Origin: Schistocerca nitens
Taxonomy: Eukaryota; Arthropoda; Insecta; Orthoptera; Acrididae
DNA length: 64,000 bases
Direction: 5' to 3'
NCBI RefSeq assembly: GCF_023898315.1
Contig: NC_064623.1
Span: forward strand, 22,031,640-22,095,639
Below are positions 44,720 to 57,128 of the stretch, one piece after another. Numbering within the stretch: the first letter of the stretch is position 1; the number at the start of each line of letters is the position of its first letter. A program made the translations under genes and the position numbers. The notes below the pieces were generated by a model, which was given only the letters and a program-made list of their open reading frames with translations, was not told the origin of the DNA and searched no databases.

Positions 44720-46900
44720 TTGGACATGGTCCTAGGGGATCCCTCAATGGCAAAAATGACTGTCAATGCGTGAACAACTGCAGTCGACAGTGTAGAGGAC
44801 AACTTTGTTACGTGTGAGAAATGTCAAAGCATCAACTGCAAACCACTACAAACTGCCCAAAAATAAACCTGCGAAACTGACGTCCACCCTGTCCAGAGGG
44901 TGTCCTGGGACTGGCCACAGGTAAAACTGGCAGACCTGGTTCTGTGCACAGGCACCACAAGCCCACACCAAATGTTCAGTGTTTGATCTATTGCTGGCCA
45001 GTAGATGTGGCACAGTGCCAAAGCCTTCATACAGGTCCCAGTGTATAAGATTTAAAATATCTGCTTCAGCTGTAATTGTTTAAAAAACATGACTGGTTTC
45101 AGGAAAGTTATATTCCCATCTTCAGGTGTACATACCATCACGTTCACCTGTTCTACAGTGCAGTCCGGTGTTTGTGGCACATGACTATATTGCAGCTGAC
45201 TACTAAATTTGGACATCTGAAGATGGGAATATAATTTTCACAACACCAGTCATGTTTATAATGAACAAAGTCATAACTGATGCAGACATTTTCAATCTTA
45301 CCATCCAGCTCAGTTACAGATGGTGTTAGAATACTATGCATACCCCAGAGTGACTCAGCAGCAACTGGAGTACACGAGGACTGAGGGATGACAACTTCAC
45401 TGCTCCTTTGTGATGAGCATGAGGATCAACCAGAAAGTGCCAAGTCAAGCCCACAGGAGAAAAAAAAAATATATATATATAAGTATGCCACACTGCAACT
45501 GCACCCACAGTCAAGTTCCCGGCAACCTACCTGGACAGCAGAAATGATTAGCTGGGAAAGCGAGTCAGCTATCAGTGGGCAGTCCTATACGGTAGCTTGG
45601 AATGAAGGGCCAAATATGGAAACTAGCAGTTTGTGGTCAGTGATTTGAAGGATCCACGCTTTCTTTTTTTTTTAAATAAAAAAGACTTTAAACCTTTCAA
45701 TTCTGAAAACAATAGAAAGTGCACCCTTTCCCACCTGTGAATAATTAAGCTGTGCCTTGAATGCATCTGATGTGTAAGCAACAGGCTGTTCAGTGCCATA
45801 TTGGGAGGCACGAAAGGCCAAGGTTCGAGAAGCCTATTAACAATCAACAGATCAGACAAACCTAACGTCCTTTTACCCAAGCTGATCAAGAGGATGGCAC
45901 ACATGCTCAGCCTGAGGAATGAACATGGCACAATACAAAATCTTGCCCAAAAGAGACTCTAGTTCCTTCAGATGTTTGTGCTTCGGCAGGTTTTGCTGTG
46001 TTCATCTATAGGGACAAGCATCTTTGCTAAGCACATCCCAAAAGATGTACCTCCGGGTAGAAAAATGCACTTTTCTAGCTTGCAAAGAAGGCCATTCTCC
46101 ACAAGGCATTGTAATACTGTCTCTATGTTTCGTAAATGCTCCTCTACTGTAGAACCTGTAACCCAGATGTCATAAATGTAGTTCCTGCAACAGGAAATGT
46201 CCTCAATCGATTGCTCCAAATATCATTGATGAATTACTGGCACAGATGAGATTCCAAAGAGCAACTGGTTGAACTGGTAAAGCTCGAAGGTGGGTATTGA
46301 GGACCAAGGAAGTCTGAAAAGCTGTGTTGGTTACTCAGTGGTAATTGCAGGTACGGATCATGCTAGTCTGTTCGTGCAAAGTAATGCCCCTTCGCTGTAT
46401 ACTTTTAAATTATGTGCCCGTCATTTTGATGTGAGTACTTCAATGTCAATTGTACAAATGTTACATCCGTAACCACGGAATGACCCTGCATTGTACTGCC
46501 ACAGTATTTGTTGAGCTGTATGAGTAAGGCACACCTATGGCACTCCATGCATTTTTCCATGATTGGATCAACCAATAGATGACTCATACAGTCTTCTAAT
46601 CTTCAGCATTCTCCTGCAGCACCATGTTTCAAAAGCTGTTTTCTACACGCCTGCAGTGTATCATCACACCATTTTTGGGCCATTCCATGTCAATGATGAC
46701 CATAAAGGATTTTGATAACACTGTGTAAACATTCAAACACATCCTCCATGAGCATAGGTAAAGTTTTACTTTCATCAATATAATACTTGAGCCCATAGCA
46801 CAACTTTCAGCAGTGCACCCCGAATCTTTGACGACTTTCAGACATAATATCTTCAGCAATATTTTCTGGAAAGAGACAAGATTGCCATATTGTACAACTT
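44720..46900 (-). pseudogene. Ty3/gypsy LTR-retrotransposon pol remnant
   Basis: Minus strand, N- to C-terminal order: RT around 46219-45968 with CCRNYIYDIWVTGSTVEEHL (the YIDD active site is mutated to YIYD) and RNIETVLQCLVENGLLCKLE; RNase H around 45830-45600 with EQPVAYTSDAFKAQLNYSQV and ITDHKLLVSIFGP; integrase zinc-binding region at 45030-44824 with ALCHIYWPAIDQTLNIW. Interrupted by a foldback element at 45081-45260 between RNase H and integrase. No LTRs identified. Many stops; long inactive. Confidence 0.82.
45081..45260. mobile_element. Foldback element nested in gypsy remnant
   Basis: Left arm AACATGACTGGTTTCAGGAA..ATATTCCCATCTTCAG and right arm CTGAAGATGGGAATATAA..ACACCAGTCATGTT are imperfect reverse complements around an about 90-bp centre. 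Shares the CTGAAGATG..ACCAGTC core with the element at 13176-13466. Confidence 0.75.
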
Positions 46901-48245
46901 TTGTGCTCTCTTCAATAAATCAATAAAAAAGATTCTTTGTGCACTTTTGAGAGGATAATTTGAAGTAAATTTGGACAAAAATAGGCACTTAAAAAAAAAA
47001 AAAAGTTAAGTGTAGCTTTTTATATGTCTGGAAGCAATTGCAGGACAAACTTGACTCTTTGTACATAACAACTCTATACAAGTTCTATTGCTTCCCAGTA
47101 ATTCACAAAATGAGGACGAAATTTTTGATTTTTGTAAAACCCCAAAATGGGTATTTTCAGAACGCTTTCACAAAACAGAGTTTTATGCAGACTCTTTTAA
47201 ACCATTTCCATTAGAAAGGCCATGTTCTAAACCACCTAAAACTAGATATCGTTTTGCAATGAGAGCATACAAGGCCCTAAAAAGTAAGGTGAAGATGCAC
47301 TGAAAATATGCCCATATTCCACTGGTACTCAAATGATATCTTCTATTATGTTCTACAATTGTTTTGCACCCAGGAGAAGTTAATTTCAATAGTCCTGATG
47401 ACCAGGAAGTGAGACCCAGTCACAGGAGGGGGTGGGGGGTAATCAGGTACTTCAGCCTGTTTTTATGTTAAGGTAACTACAGAAACTGGTTAACAAACTT
47501 CACATTTTAAGAGTGTCAGTCAAAAAGTAATACCTCCCATATTTTCCTCTGTAAATCAATTTTAAGTGAATAATTTGAATTTTGCACTATTTCACAAAGC
47601 TTTCAGGAAGGGAGGGGGAGGGGAGGGGTGTAGGAGCAGGTGAGTGAATTTTAATTCAGTTATGGAGGACTTGCTCTGAACAGAAATGTATGAAGCATCA
47701 CACTATCATGAGATCTTTGTGAAAGAACCAGCAACATTCTCAGTATTAATGTGACTGAAGTTAATGAGATTGTACTGGATGTGGATCAGTGCAAGTGGAA
47801 AGTGTAAATGTCATTAGAAATATATACATCATCTACCTGATCACACATTTTATATATAACTTATCTGGTACCTTGCAGTTTTTACTGAACCTTCTTAAGT
47901 TTAGAATTGACACACTAATGCCCATTCAGTTGTGTTATTAATTCCATTTTATAACATATCTAGAGTATTCAAGTTTATATTCGAGTTGCCTGTCAAACCA
48001 ACTGCAAGAAAAAGAACTTTTCTTGTAAGATAGGCTATCATCTTAGACAGGATAATTGGTCTGGCTCTAGTGTTGAGCTAGAGCCACAAAGATTTACCAA
48101 CACACCCACAATCTAGATCTAAAATGCTGGGTACCTCATTTTTAAGAATCTCCGTAACTATTCAGACAATTAAGTAGCACCAGAATTTGTCTTAGGGAAC
48201 AAAAGCAATTTTAGATTAACAATATGTAGATAACTGTTTTTTTAT
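46900..48245. other. No gene confidently seen
   Basis: The plus-strand frame 47088-47303 has a protein-like composition (PPKTRYRFAMRAYKALKSK) but no recognised family. 47510-47560 (GTCAGTCAAAAAGTAATACC) resembles the outer end of a mariner-type element. Confidence 0.35.
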
Positions 48246-48249
48246 AATA

Positions 48250-50088
48250 GAGGGAAACATTCCACGCAGGAAAAATGTATCTAAAAACAAAGATGATGTT
48301 ACTTACCATACGAAAGCGCTGGCAGGTCGATAGATACACACACAAACACATACATACACACAAAATTCAAGCTTTCGCAACCGACAGTTGCTTCGTCAGG
48401 AAAGAGGGAAGGAGAGGGAAAGATGAAAGGATGTGGGTTTTAAGGGAGAGGGTAAGGAGTCATTCCAATCCCGGGAGCGGAAAGACTTACCTTAGGGGGA
48501 AAAAAGGACAGGTATACACTCGCGCGCGCGCGAACACACACACGCGCGCGCACACACGCACGCACATATCCATCCGCACATACGCAGACACAAGCAGACA
48601 TTTGTAAAGGCAAAGAGTTTGGGCAGAGATGTCAGTCGAGGTGGAAGTACAGAGGCAAAGATGTTGTTGAAAGACAGGTGAGGTATGAGCGGCAGCAACT
48701 TGAAATTAGCGGAGGTTGAGGCCTGGTGGATAACGAGAAGAGAGGATATACTGAAGGGCAAGTTCCCATCTCCGGAGTTCGGATAGGTTGGTGTTGGTGG
48801 GAAGTATCCAGATAACCCGGACGGTGTAACACTGTGCCAAGATGTGCTGGCCGTGCACCAAGGCATGTTTAGCCACAGGGTGATCCTCATTACCAACAAA
48901 CACTGTCTGCCTGTGTCCATTCATGCGAATGGACAGTTTGTTGCTGGTCATTCCCACATAGAAAGCTTCACAGTGTAGGCAGGTCAGTTGGTAAATCACG
49001 TGGGTGCTTTCACACGTGGCTCTGCCTTTGATCGTGTACACCTTCCGGGTTACAGGACTGGAGTAGGTGGTGGTGGGAGGGTGCATTGGACAGGTTTTAC
49101 ACCGGGAGCGGTTACAAGGGTAGGAGCCAGAGGGTAAGGAAGGTGGTTTGGGGATTTCATAGGGATGAACTAAGAGGTTGCGAAGGTTAGGTGGACGGCG
49201 GAAAGACACTCTTGGTGGAGTGGGGAGGATTTCATGAAGGGTGGATCTCATTTCAGGGCAGGATTTGAGGAAGTCGTATCCCTGCTGGAGAGCCACATTC
49301 AGAGTCTGATCCAGTCCCGGAAAGTATCCTGTCACGAGTGGGGTACTTTTGTGGTTCTTGTGTGGGAGGTTCTGGGTTTGAGGGGATGAGGAAGTGGCTC
49401 TGGTTATTTGCTTCTGTACCAGGTCGGGAGGGTAATTGCGGGATGTGAAAGCTGTTTTCAGGTTGTTGGTGTAATGGTTCAGGGATTCCGGACTGGAGCA
49501 GATTCATTTGCCACGAAGACCTAGACTGTAGGGAAGGGACTGTTTGATATGGAATGGGTGGCAGCTGTCATAATGGAGGTACTGTTGCTTGTTGGTGGGT
49601 TTGATGTGGACGGACGTGTGAAGCTAGCCATTGGACAGATGGAGGTCAACGTCAAGGAAAGTGGCATGGGATCTGGAGTAGGACCAGGTGAATCTGATGG
49701 AACGAAAGGAGTTGAGGTTGGAGAGGAAATTCTGGAGTTGTTCTTCACTGTGAGTCCAGATCATGAAGATGTCATCAATAAATCTGTACCAAACTTTGGG
49801 TTGGCAGACCTGGGCAACCAAGAAGGCTTCCTCTAAGCGACCCATGAATAGGTTGGCGTACGAGGGGGCCATCCTGGTATCCATGGCTGTTCCCTTTAAT
49901 TGTTGGTATGTCTGGCCTTCAAAAGTGAAGAAGTTGTGGGTCAGGATGAAGCTGGCTAAGGTAATGAGGAAAGAGGTTTTAGGTAGGGTGGCAGGTGATC
50001 GGCATGAAAGGAAGTGCTCCATCGCAGCGAGGCCCTGGACGTGCGGAATATTTGTGTATAAGGAAGTGGCATCAACTATTTTTTTATT
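48250..50088 (-). mobile_element. Penelope-like element 1, 5'-truncated
   Basis: Minus strand. RT blocks from 50088: DATSLYTNIPHVQGL, QLKGTAMDTRMAPSYANLFM, and active site YRFIDDIFMIW (IDD). After a linker, 49335-48706 holds CNRSRCKTCPMHP and HVIYQLTCLHCEAFYVGMT, the GIY-YIG endonuclease with its upstream cysteine motif, followed by TNTNLSELRRWELALQYILS. RT plus GIY-YIG is the hallmark of Penelope-like retroelements. The RT N-terminus is missing and frames change at 49500-49620. The end toward 48250 has CATTCCACG..GAAAGCGCTGGCAGGTCGAT. Starts only about 80 nt downstream of a splice donor at 50168. Confidence 0.88.
48517..48568. repeat. Alternating (CG)n/(CA)n tract in Penelope 3' region
   Basis: CGCGCGCGCGCGAACACACA and following alternate purine and pyrimidine almost without break, a potential Z-DNA former. 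Confidence 0.85.
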
Positions 50089-50168
50089 ATCACATAGATA
50101 GTGCAGCCAGTTCTGGGTAATTTTATACCTTTTAAATTTAAGGAACCAAGATAGTTTCCAAGACTCAC

Positions 50169-50772
50169 CTGAAGAGTGGCCAATTTTAGATACTCTTGAT
50201 ATGTCTGGAACTGAAGGGCTTCTCACACTCTTTACCTGCATGGAACCGACATGTCAATGAAATGTTGTGGCAGATGATGAGCGCCTCAGTCCTGTACGCT
50301 GATTTGTTGTAGGAACATTTTTCTGTCTGGCACCTGCAGAGAGCTGTGGTCTATTCTTCTGTGTTGACGGGGGGAAGCTTTGAGACATCACTTACATTGG
50401 CATTAACATTTTTTATTCGATTAACTGGTTTAAATGCATTAGGATTTTTTTTCAAAGTCTGTACAGAACTCTTCTGCTGTACTGGCCCAGTATATTTCTT
50501 TTCATTGTTAATTTTCTTTTCATTGCACCTTGGAACCTTATACAATTGTTTTGGTGCTGCTGTTGTAGTTGTTGTGAATGGTTTCCTTGCAATATTTGTG
50601 CTTCTCACCAGTGATGAAGCAGGAGTTCTAACTTTAAATGTTGAAGTTAATCCTGTACATTTCCCAATGGTAAGTAAAGGATTAGCTTTTTCCATGCGCA
50701 GTCTACTTGCTGTTGTTTGTCCGACTTCAACTGGTTTCCTCTTTATGGTGTTTTTCACATTTTTCTGACAGG
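50169..50772 (-). pseudogene. Host-gene-like exon, basic Ser/Thr/Lys-rich, with one frameshift and one stop
   Basis: Bounded by acceptor TTTTTGTTCCAG (50773 on) and donor TTCAG|GTGAGT (50168). Reads CQKNVKNTIKRKPVEVG, RMEKANPLLTIGKCTGLTST, ARKPFTTTTTAAPKQLYKVP and, after a shift, NRPQLSAGARQKNVPTTNQR and MQVKSVRSPSVPDISRVSK. Length 604 nt is consistent with phases 2 and 1 only if one base is removed; the obvious site is the C6 run (G6 at 50369-50374 on plus). TGA at 50254-50256 (probably a decayed CGA) is in the same second frame. Composition fits a spindle or cytoskeleton protein, and strand and location fit the CKAP2-like terminal exon at 36209-36404, but linkage is inferred. Could be a decaying gene or contain assembly errors. 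Confidence 0.5.
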
Positions 50773-51828
50773 CTGGAACAAAAATTTGAAATGATTAAAA
50801 ATACTGTCATAGTTAGAAGCAGTCAGACTCCTCCAGGCTTAGTCAGTACTGGCCACTATGGATGACATTACTACAAATCCAGCAATCAAGGAAGCAGTAT
50901 GTGTGGAGAAATTCAAGCATTACATTATTTTCACTGGTTATTCATGTGTGTGCTTCAAATGATTGGAATTGTCACCTTTTAGTTCACTTACGTTTTCAGA
51001 ATGAGATTTTTTCATCTATTTTATATGCTTCATAATTAGAACTAGCAAAAACTGCAACAGCTAAAATAAAATTTGTTGACAGCCATAAAGGGAATGATAA
51101 TGTTCGAAAGTTCCTTTACAGGTAGTGAATCCATTCATCATCGTCATCTAATTACAGAATATTAGAATGGCTACCCATGAAACAAATGTGCAAATCTGAA
51201 CTTAACATTTCAATTAATAAAAGGCATTTATAATCAAAATATCTCTATGACTGAAAATTCATGGTTACAAGACAATAACTCACCTAGGAAGTTTAACTAC
51301 CAGAAACACTCATTTTATGAGCAATAAAAGAATATCAATTACTCAAAAAAAACTTGTGAGGAAGATATTGGGAAACCGAAGAAAAGTAGAAACACTGAAG
51401 AAGTATTGAATCATATAGAATAAAGCATCGAGACTAAATTACAAAAGACAGCTAATGTTCTACGAGCCTTCCAAAGTATAGGCCCCAGCAGACTGACAAA
51501 ATTTCACCTCATTTTGAAAAATTAAACAGCAACCCCAACTGCACTAGGAAAATACATAAATATTTAGAAGAAATTAACATAAATAAGTAAGAAATTGAAG
51601 ATGGAACAAACTGTAGAAACAAAATTAGGAGATGGGGAGGTTCCCAGCAGAACAAAATCCCAAAAACTCCAGAAAGAAAAGAGACAGTAGAAGAGAGGAA
51701 TGAAAAAAGTGTACAGCTGGAGTATTGGAGAAAGCATAAATCTTACATAGTGGCTTGAATGTAGTGGAGGAAGAAGGTAGGAAGTAAAGCAATAAATGAC
51801 AGATCAGGCATCACCAAACAATGGAAAA
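50773..51828. other. AT-rich stretch, no exon or element confidently seen
   Basis: 51350-51720 reads like the linker of an old LINE (Lys/Glu-rich broken frames), but no catalytic block is present. Confidence 0.4.
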
Positions 51829-53870
51829 TCCAGGATGGAATAATGACAGTATTACAAAGAGGATAGACTGCTACTCACCATGTAGCAGAGATGCTGAGCC
51901 ACAGATAGGCACAACAAAAATGTCCAGCAAGTAAGCTTTCAGCCACGAGTTGCCAAGGGCAGAGTGTGAACAGCAGCACATGTTGGGAGAAGCAATCTGG
52001 GTGGTGGGGGTAAGAAGGACACTGGGGTGGGGAGGGGGAGGGATAACAGGATAGCGGTGATGGACAGTAAAGTGCTCCTTTTAGGAGCACACATGGAAAG
52101 GTGGAGCGAGGCTAGGGCAGCTAAGTGCAGTCAGGATGTTAGACAGAGGGTGGGGGGTGGGGGGCAGCAGGAAACAAGAGAAGTAAAGAGACTGTTGGTA
52201 TGCTAGTGGAACAGCAGGTTGTTTAGTGCTGGTGTGGGAACAGGGAAGGGGATAGGTAGGTTTAGGACAATGACTAAGACTGAGGCCAGGAGGGTTATGG
52301 GAACATAGTATACACTGGAGGGAGAGTTCCCACCTGCAAAATTCAGAAAAGCTGGTGTTGGTTGGGTTGGGTTGTGTGGGGAAGGAGACCAGACAGCGAG
52401 GTCATCGGTCTCATCGGATTAGGGAAGGACATGGAAGGAAGTCAGCTGTGCCCCTTTTGAAAGGAACCATCCCAGCATTTGCCTGGAGCGATTTAGCGAA
52501 ATCACGGAAAACCTAAATCACGATGGCCGGACGCGGGATTGAACCGTCGTCCTCCCGAATGCGAGTCCAGTGTCTAACCACTGCGCGGCCTCGCTCAGTG
52601 GCTGGTGATGGTAGGAAGGATCAAGATGGCACAGGCTGTGAAGCAGTCATTAAAATGAAGAACCTTATGTTGGGCAATGTGCTCAGCAACAGGTGGTCCA
52701 GCTTTTTCCTTTCCACAGTTTGTCAGTGGTCATGCCCATGGACAGACAACTAATAGGTTGTCATGCCCATGTAGAATACAGCACACTGCTTGAAACTTAG
52801 CTTGTACATCACGATTGGTTTCACAGGTAGTCCTGCATCTGATCGGATACGTGATGCTTGTGACCAGACTGGAGTATGTGGTGATGGGAGGATGTATAGG
52901 ATAGGTCTTGCATCTAGGTCTATTAAAGGAATATAAGCCATGTGGAAAGGGATTGGGAGCAGGGTTTGTGTAGGGATGGATGAGGATATTACACAGGATT
53001 GGTGGATAGCAGAATACCACTATGGGTGGGGTTGGAAGGTTAGTGGGTAGGACATTCCTTATGTCAGGGCACGACGAGGTACAGTCAAAACCCTGGTGGA
53101 GAACATGATACAGTTGCTCCAGTACTGGGTGGTACTGAGTCCAGAGGGGAATCTCCTCTGTGGGACTTTGGGAGGTGGGGATGACTAGAGAGATAAGGCA
53201 CAGGATATAGGTTTCTGTGCAAGGTTGGGAGGGTAATTACAGTCTGTGGAGGCCTCATTGAGACCCATGGTATATTTCAAGAGGGACGACTGCTCATCAC
53301 TACAGATGTGACAGCCATGGGTGGCTAAGCTGTATGGAAGGGATTCTTGAAATGGAATGGAAGGCAGCTGTCAAAGTGGCAGTTGCTAGGTTTGATATGG
53401 TCAGAGATACTGATGTAGATATCTTTGAGGTGGAGGTCAACATCGAGGAAAGTGGCTTGCTGGGTTGAGGAGGACCATGTGAAGTGAAAATGGGGGAGAA
53501 GGTGTTGAGGTTTTGGAGGAATGTGGATAGGGTGCCCTCAACCTCAATCTAGATCACGAAGATTTCATCAATGAATCTTAACTAAGTGAGGGGTTTGGAA
53601 ATTAAGTTATTGGAAAGGAGTCCTCTAGATTGCCCATGAATAGGTTGGCATAGGATGGTGCCACACAGATGCCCACTGCTGTACCCCAGCTATATTTGTA
53701 GATGATGCCTTCACAGCAGAAGTAATTATAATTGATCATGGCAACTAGGAAGGGGGTTGTAGGTTTCGAATCTGTCAGGCGTTGGGAAATGTGCTCAATA
53801 GTGGAAAGACCATTGGCATCAGGATATTACAGTAAAGGGAGGTGGTATCAACAATGATGAGTAGGGCACA
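51829..53870 (-). mobile_element. Penelope-like element 2, decayed
   Basis: Minus-strand RCKTYPIHPPITTYSSLVTS (53020-52860) matches the cysteine motif and spacer of Penelope copy 1, followed by AVCCILHGH at the place of the GIY-YIG core. The region 53400-53870 parallels the RT part of copy 1 (CATGAATAGGTTGGCATA at 53635 equals CATGAATAGGTTGGCGTA at 49842). Multiple breaks. A SINE is nested at 52358-52600. Confidence 0.78.
52358..52600 (-). mobile_element. tRNA-derived SINE with 7-bp duplication
   Basis: GCTGGTG on both sides (52351-52357, 52601-52607). Same family as 40219-40477: shared GGTCATCGGTCTCATCGGAT-type tail region, AAATCACGGAAAACCTAAAT, GGGATTGAACCGTCGTCCTC and AACCACTGCGC. Confidence 0.9.
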
Positions 53871-54089
53871 ATGTGATATATGAACAGGAATTATTTTCCT
53901 AGCAATTTACAGTATCTTTAGAGATAACTTTGCCTGTCATGCCATATTCATCAATGCCCAGAAATTTAACATGTCTGGACAAATCACCACTATCACTGTT
54001 ACCATTATCAATCTTACTGAAGTGGCCCATAAGCTTTTTCATCCACTTCATCAGTGTGTAATCATGACTATCTCTCCACTGGCAAAAGA

Positions 54090-56560
54090 TTCCGCACTAG
54101 TCCCCCATTCAGATCTATGGGAGGGGACCGCCAAGAGGGAGGTGACCACGAGAAAAAGATCAAACAACCAACGAAACGAGATAGAAAATATATGAGGAGG
54201 TTGAACATATAATCCATTACATAAAGGAAGGTGAAAATCTAATAGTCATAAGGGATTGGAATGCAATTGTAGGGGAAGGTGTAGAAGAAGGGGTTATGGG
54301 ACAATATAGTCTTGGTGATAGAAATGAGAGAGGAGAAAGACTAATTGATTTCTGCAATAAATTTCAGCTAGTAATAGCAAATACTCTGTTCAAGAGCCAA
54401 GAGAGGAGGTGGTATAGCTTGATAAAGCCTGGAGATATAGGAAGATTCCAGTCAGATTACATCAGGGTCAAGCAGAGATTCCAATATCACTTATGGGATT
54501 TGAAGGTATACCCTGGGGCAGATACAGTCAGATCACAATTTAGTAACGATTAAGAGTAGGTTGACGTTTAAGAGACTAGCACCAAGGAATGAAGAGACAC
54601 ACCAAGTTCTCTTGAGGTTGTAGATACTGCAATAATGAATAGCTCGCTAGGCAGTTTAGCTGAGGAGGAATGGATATCTCCAGAAAGGGCTATCACAGAA
54701 GTTGGAAAGAAAAACATAGGCAGTAGAAAGGCAGCTGAAGAAACCATAGATAACAAATATTTCAGTTGATCAACAAAAGAATGAAGTAAAAAAATTTGCA
54801 TGGAAATGCAGGAATACAGAAATATTGGAATTAAACTAATGAGTAGTGCAGGGAAGCTAATGTGAAATAGCTACATGAAAACTATGAAAAAATTGAAACA
54901 AAATTGTCAGAAGGACTGACTCAGCACACAGAAAAGTCAGAAAACCTTCGATGAAATTAAAAGCAAGAGTGATAACATCAAAAGTGCTATGGGAATTCCA
55001 CTGTTAAATGGGGAGGGGAGAGCGAAAAGTTGGAAGTAGCATGTTTAAGGCCTTTATGGAAAGGAGGAATTGTCTGATGACATGACTAAAGAAGAAACAG
55101 GAGTTGATAGGGAAGAGATAGGGGATTCAGTCTTAGAAACACCTTTGGAAGACGTAAGATCGAATAAGGCAGAAGGGATAGATAACATTCTATCGTAAAG
55201 TCTAAAATCACTGCAAGAAGTGACAACAATAGAACGTATGAGACTGGCAATATACCATCAGACTTTCGGAGAATCATCCACATAGTTCTGGAGATTGCAA
55301 GAGCAGACAAGTGCGAAAATACCACACAATCAGCTTAACAGCTCGTGCATCCAAGTTGCTGATAAGAATAACACACAGAAGAAGGAAAAAGAAAATTGAG
55401 GATGTGTTAGATGACAGTTTGGCTTTAGGAAAGGTAAAGACACCAGAGAGCCAGTTCCAACATTGCAGTTCATAATGGAAGCAAGACTGAAGAAAAATCC
55501 AGGTACATTCATAGGGTCTGAAGATCTGGAAAAGTGTTTGACAATATAAAATGGTGCAAGATGTTCAAAATTCTGAGAAAAATAGGCATCAGCTACAGGG
55601 AACAATGGTTAATATACAACATCTACAAGGATCAAGGGAGAACAATAAGAGACGATGTCCAAGAATGACATGCCTGGATTAATAATGGTGTAAGACAGGG
55701 AAGTAGGCTATCGCCCTTACTGTTCCATCTATACATCAAAGAAGCAGTCGGGAAATAAAAGAAAGGTTCAAGAGTGAGATTACAATTCAATTAGTAAAGA
55801 TATCGTCGATAAGATTCGCTGATAACATTGCTATTCTCGGTAAAAGCGAAGATGAATTACAGGATGTGTTGAAAAGAACGTACATTCTATGTGTACAGAA
55901 TATGGATTGAACGAAAATCAATGAAAGACAAAAGTAATGAGAAGCAACAAATGAGAAGTAGCAGAAATGAGAACAGTCAGAAACTTAACATCAGAATTGG
56001 TCATCACGAATTAGACTAAGTTAAGGTATTCTGCTACCTAGGCAGCAAAATAACCCATGATGGGCAAAGCAAGGACGATGTGAAAAGCAGACTACCACTG
56101 GCAGAAAGGGCATTCCTGGCCAATAGAATTCTGCTTGTATCAAACATAGGCCTTAATTTGAGGAAGAAATTTCTGAGAATGTATGTTTGGAACACAGCAT
56201 TATATGGTAGTGAATGAAACATGGTCTAGTGGAAAATCAGAACAGAAGAGAATCTAACCATTTGAGATGTGGTGCTACAGAACAATGCTAAAAATTAAGT
56301 GGACTAATGAGGTAAGGAATGAGAAGGTTATCCACAGCACCAACGAGGAAAGGAATATATGTAAAAGACTGACAAAATGAAGGTGCAGGATGATGGGACA
56401 TCTGTTAAGACATCAGGGAGTAACTTCCATTGTACTAGAGGGAGCTGCAGAGGAAGACAGATTGGGAAACATCCAGCAAATAATTGATGACATAGGTTGC
56501 AAGTGCTAGTCTGAGGTGAAAAGATTGGCACAGGACAGGAATTCATGGTGTGCTGCATAA
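54090..56560 (+). pseudogene. RTE-like LINE, second subfamily, decayed
   Basis: Plus strand: the leader CTAGTCCCCCATTCAGATCT, then an endonuclease part (GDWNAIVGEG-like, YSLGDRNERGERLIDFCNKF, DIGRFQSDYIRVKQRFQ), linker, RT with FGFRKGKDTREP-like and GVRQGSRLSPLLFHLYIKEA, active-site region RFADNIAILGKSEDELQ (the second Asp of FADD is Asn), then FEMWCYRTMLKIKW and the LAQDRNSWCAA end near 56560. Many frameshifts. Diverged from the 32.8-kb subfamily. Confidence 0.85.
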
Positions 56561-56569
56561 AACTATCCA

Positions 56570-57128
56570 CAAACATTCCTTTGTGAGAAAGTATGTACAC
56601 ATTTTCTGAGATTCCAACCATTTATCTTTATGATGGTCAGCTCACCCAAGGCTTGCAGGCCTCAGTGATAATGATGAACAGTTAACATTTGTTGGCATGC
56701 AGTGTTTATGAAGTTCAGTGATAAAACAAGTTCTCTGTTATTAATTGATGATTAAGTAGGTATGCTAATCCTTGTTCCATTCTAAATACCACTTTTCTCC
56801 TAAAACCACTTGTTAGATTTTGGCCATGTTTTGTTCATTCAGTACATTTTCACTATAAACCAAACTAACAATTAAGTTTAGACATTGTTTTCCATTTCAC
56901 AAGCATAAAATTTACATTACATTACCTGCAAACCTGTTTGATTTGGAGTTCAAAGCATTTCACTTCAGGGCATAATCGAATCTTTTTTCAAGTCTTACTT
57001 AATTTCATGTTCCATATATAACAGGCATTATTCCTATCCAAATAATGGATATCAGCAAATCTTACCTTTTTACACAGTTACTTGTTTTCATGGAGTTACG
57101 ATCTCTGGAAATGTAACAGGCTAGCTCT
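56570..57128. other. No gene seen
   Basis: AT-rich, no repeat partner in the window. Confidence 0.4.
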
